This document shows positions 63,854 through 64,000 of a DNA stretch of 64,000 nt, one piece after another. The notes under the pieces were generated by a model. It did no database searches, was not told the DNA's origin, and saw only the letters and a program-made list of their open reading frames with translations. Position 1 is the stretch's first letter, and each line of letters starts with the position of its first letter. This DNA comes from JBBQWT01 sp038210375 (GTDB lineage Bacteria; Acidobacteriota; Terriglobia; Terriglobales; Acidobacteriaceae), in assembly GCA_038210375.1 (NCBI GenBank), contig JBBQWT010000001.1:170592-234591 (forward strand), written 5' to 3'. Position numbers and translations under genes: made by a program.

Positions 63854-64000
63854 TTACAGCTTGGTGGACATCAGGTACACCAGGGGGAAGATGAACATCC
63901 ATACCAGATCTACGAAATGCCAGTAGAGGCCGCTGACCTCGACGTCTTCGTGGTTGAACTTCGCGGCCCGGGAGCGCCAGGCGATGATGCCCAGGTACAG
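63854..64000 (-). CDS. Cytochrome c oxidase subunit III, C-terminal end (continues outside window)
   Basis: Frame open to the window edge. The last 48 residues include HEDVEVSGLYWHFVDLVWMF and IFPLVYLMSTKL, the conserved end of CoxC/CtaE. The stop lies 16 bases before the subunit IV start. Confidence 0.9.
   Translation of the reverse strand: MYLGIIAWRSRAAKFNHEDVEVSGLYWHFVDLVWMFIFPLVYLMSTKL

Overview
The window looks like a stretch of a GC-rich Gram-negative chromosome, most likely an acidobacterium. This is inferred from gene content: NtrY/NtrX pair, inositol-3-phosphate synthase, DUF4097 and TPR secreted proteins, RNase E/G with a huge insert, Lol/MacB-type permeases. No rRNA gene is present to prove it. 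Nearly all genes are ordinary chromosomal genes. No transposase, integrase, phage gene or CRISPR array was seen. One tRNA (Gly, CCC) is present.

Layout. 1-7.3 kb: end of era (+), then a minus-strand block with an NtrX-like sigma54 activator, its NtrY-like sensor kinase, alanine dehydrogenase and an aldehyde dehydrogenase. 7.5-15.7 kb (+): FecR-domain protein, then the cell-shape cluster mreB-mreC-mreD-(beta-propeller protein)-mrdA-rodA. 16.1-19.5 kb (+): RNase E/G with a ~620-residue disordered insert inside its S1 domain, closed by a strong terminator. 19.5-20.5 kb: AT-richer patch with two small hypothetical genes. 20.5-22.7 kb (-): efflux membrane-fusion protein and a DUF4097 protein. 23.0-27.5 kb (+): CNNM/CorC-type protein, a lone peptide-type ABC permease, an S9 peptidase. 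27.5-32.9 kb: small membrane protein, GT2 glycosyltransferase, TMTC-like TPR membrane protein, tRNA-Gly, PHP-type phosphatase, HhH lipoprotein. 33.0-36.1 kb (+): UbiD-family decarboxylase and inositol-3-phosphate synthase. 36.2-38.4 kb (-): M48 protease, then an ECF sigma factor with overlapping zinc anti-sigma. 38.4-42.4 kb (+): CuA-like lipoprotein, GAF-like protein, lytic transglycosylase. 42.4-45.8 kb (-): ileS-lspA.

Two loci stand out. (1) 45.8-50.7 kb (-): an iron-transport operon made of an FTR1 permease with a Cys-rich (DUF2318-like) tail, two FtsX/MacB-type permeases and a LolD-type ATPase whose C-terminus is a DtxR/MntR-like metalloregulator. The four genes overlap or nearly touch, and a 39-bp near-perfect palindrome lies just upstream of the first. 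(2) 50.8-56.8 kb: an RNA-repair cassette, Ro60-(two Y-RNA-like RNAs)-rtcB-rtcA on the minus strand, with the sigma54 activator rtcR divergent. It has a visible -24/-12 promoter and an AT-rich inverted repeat that could be the activator site. The Ro60 gene carries a +1 frameshift. The Ro60-rtcB spacer folds into two related RNAs, one of which looks like a tRNA elbow with permuted strand order.

57-64 kb (-): uvrA, a TPR protein, two small secreted proteins, a SprT-like metalloprotein and a 50-codon ORF form one gene string. The window ends in a cytochrome oxidase operon (subunit III partial, subunit IV, small membrane protein).
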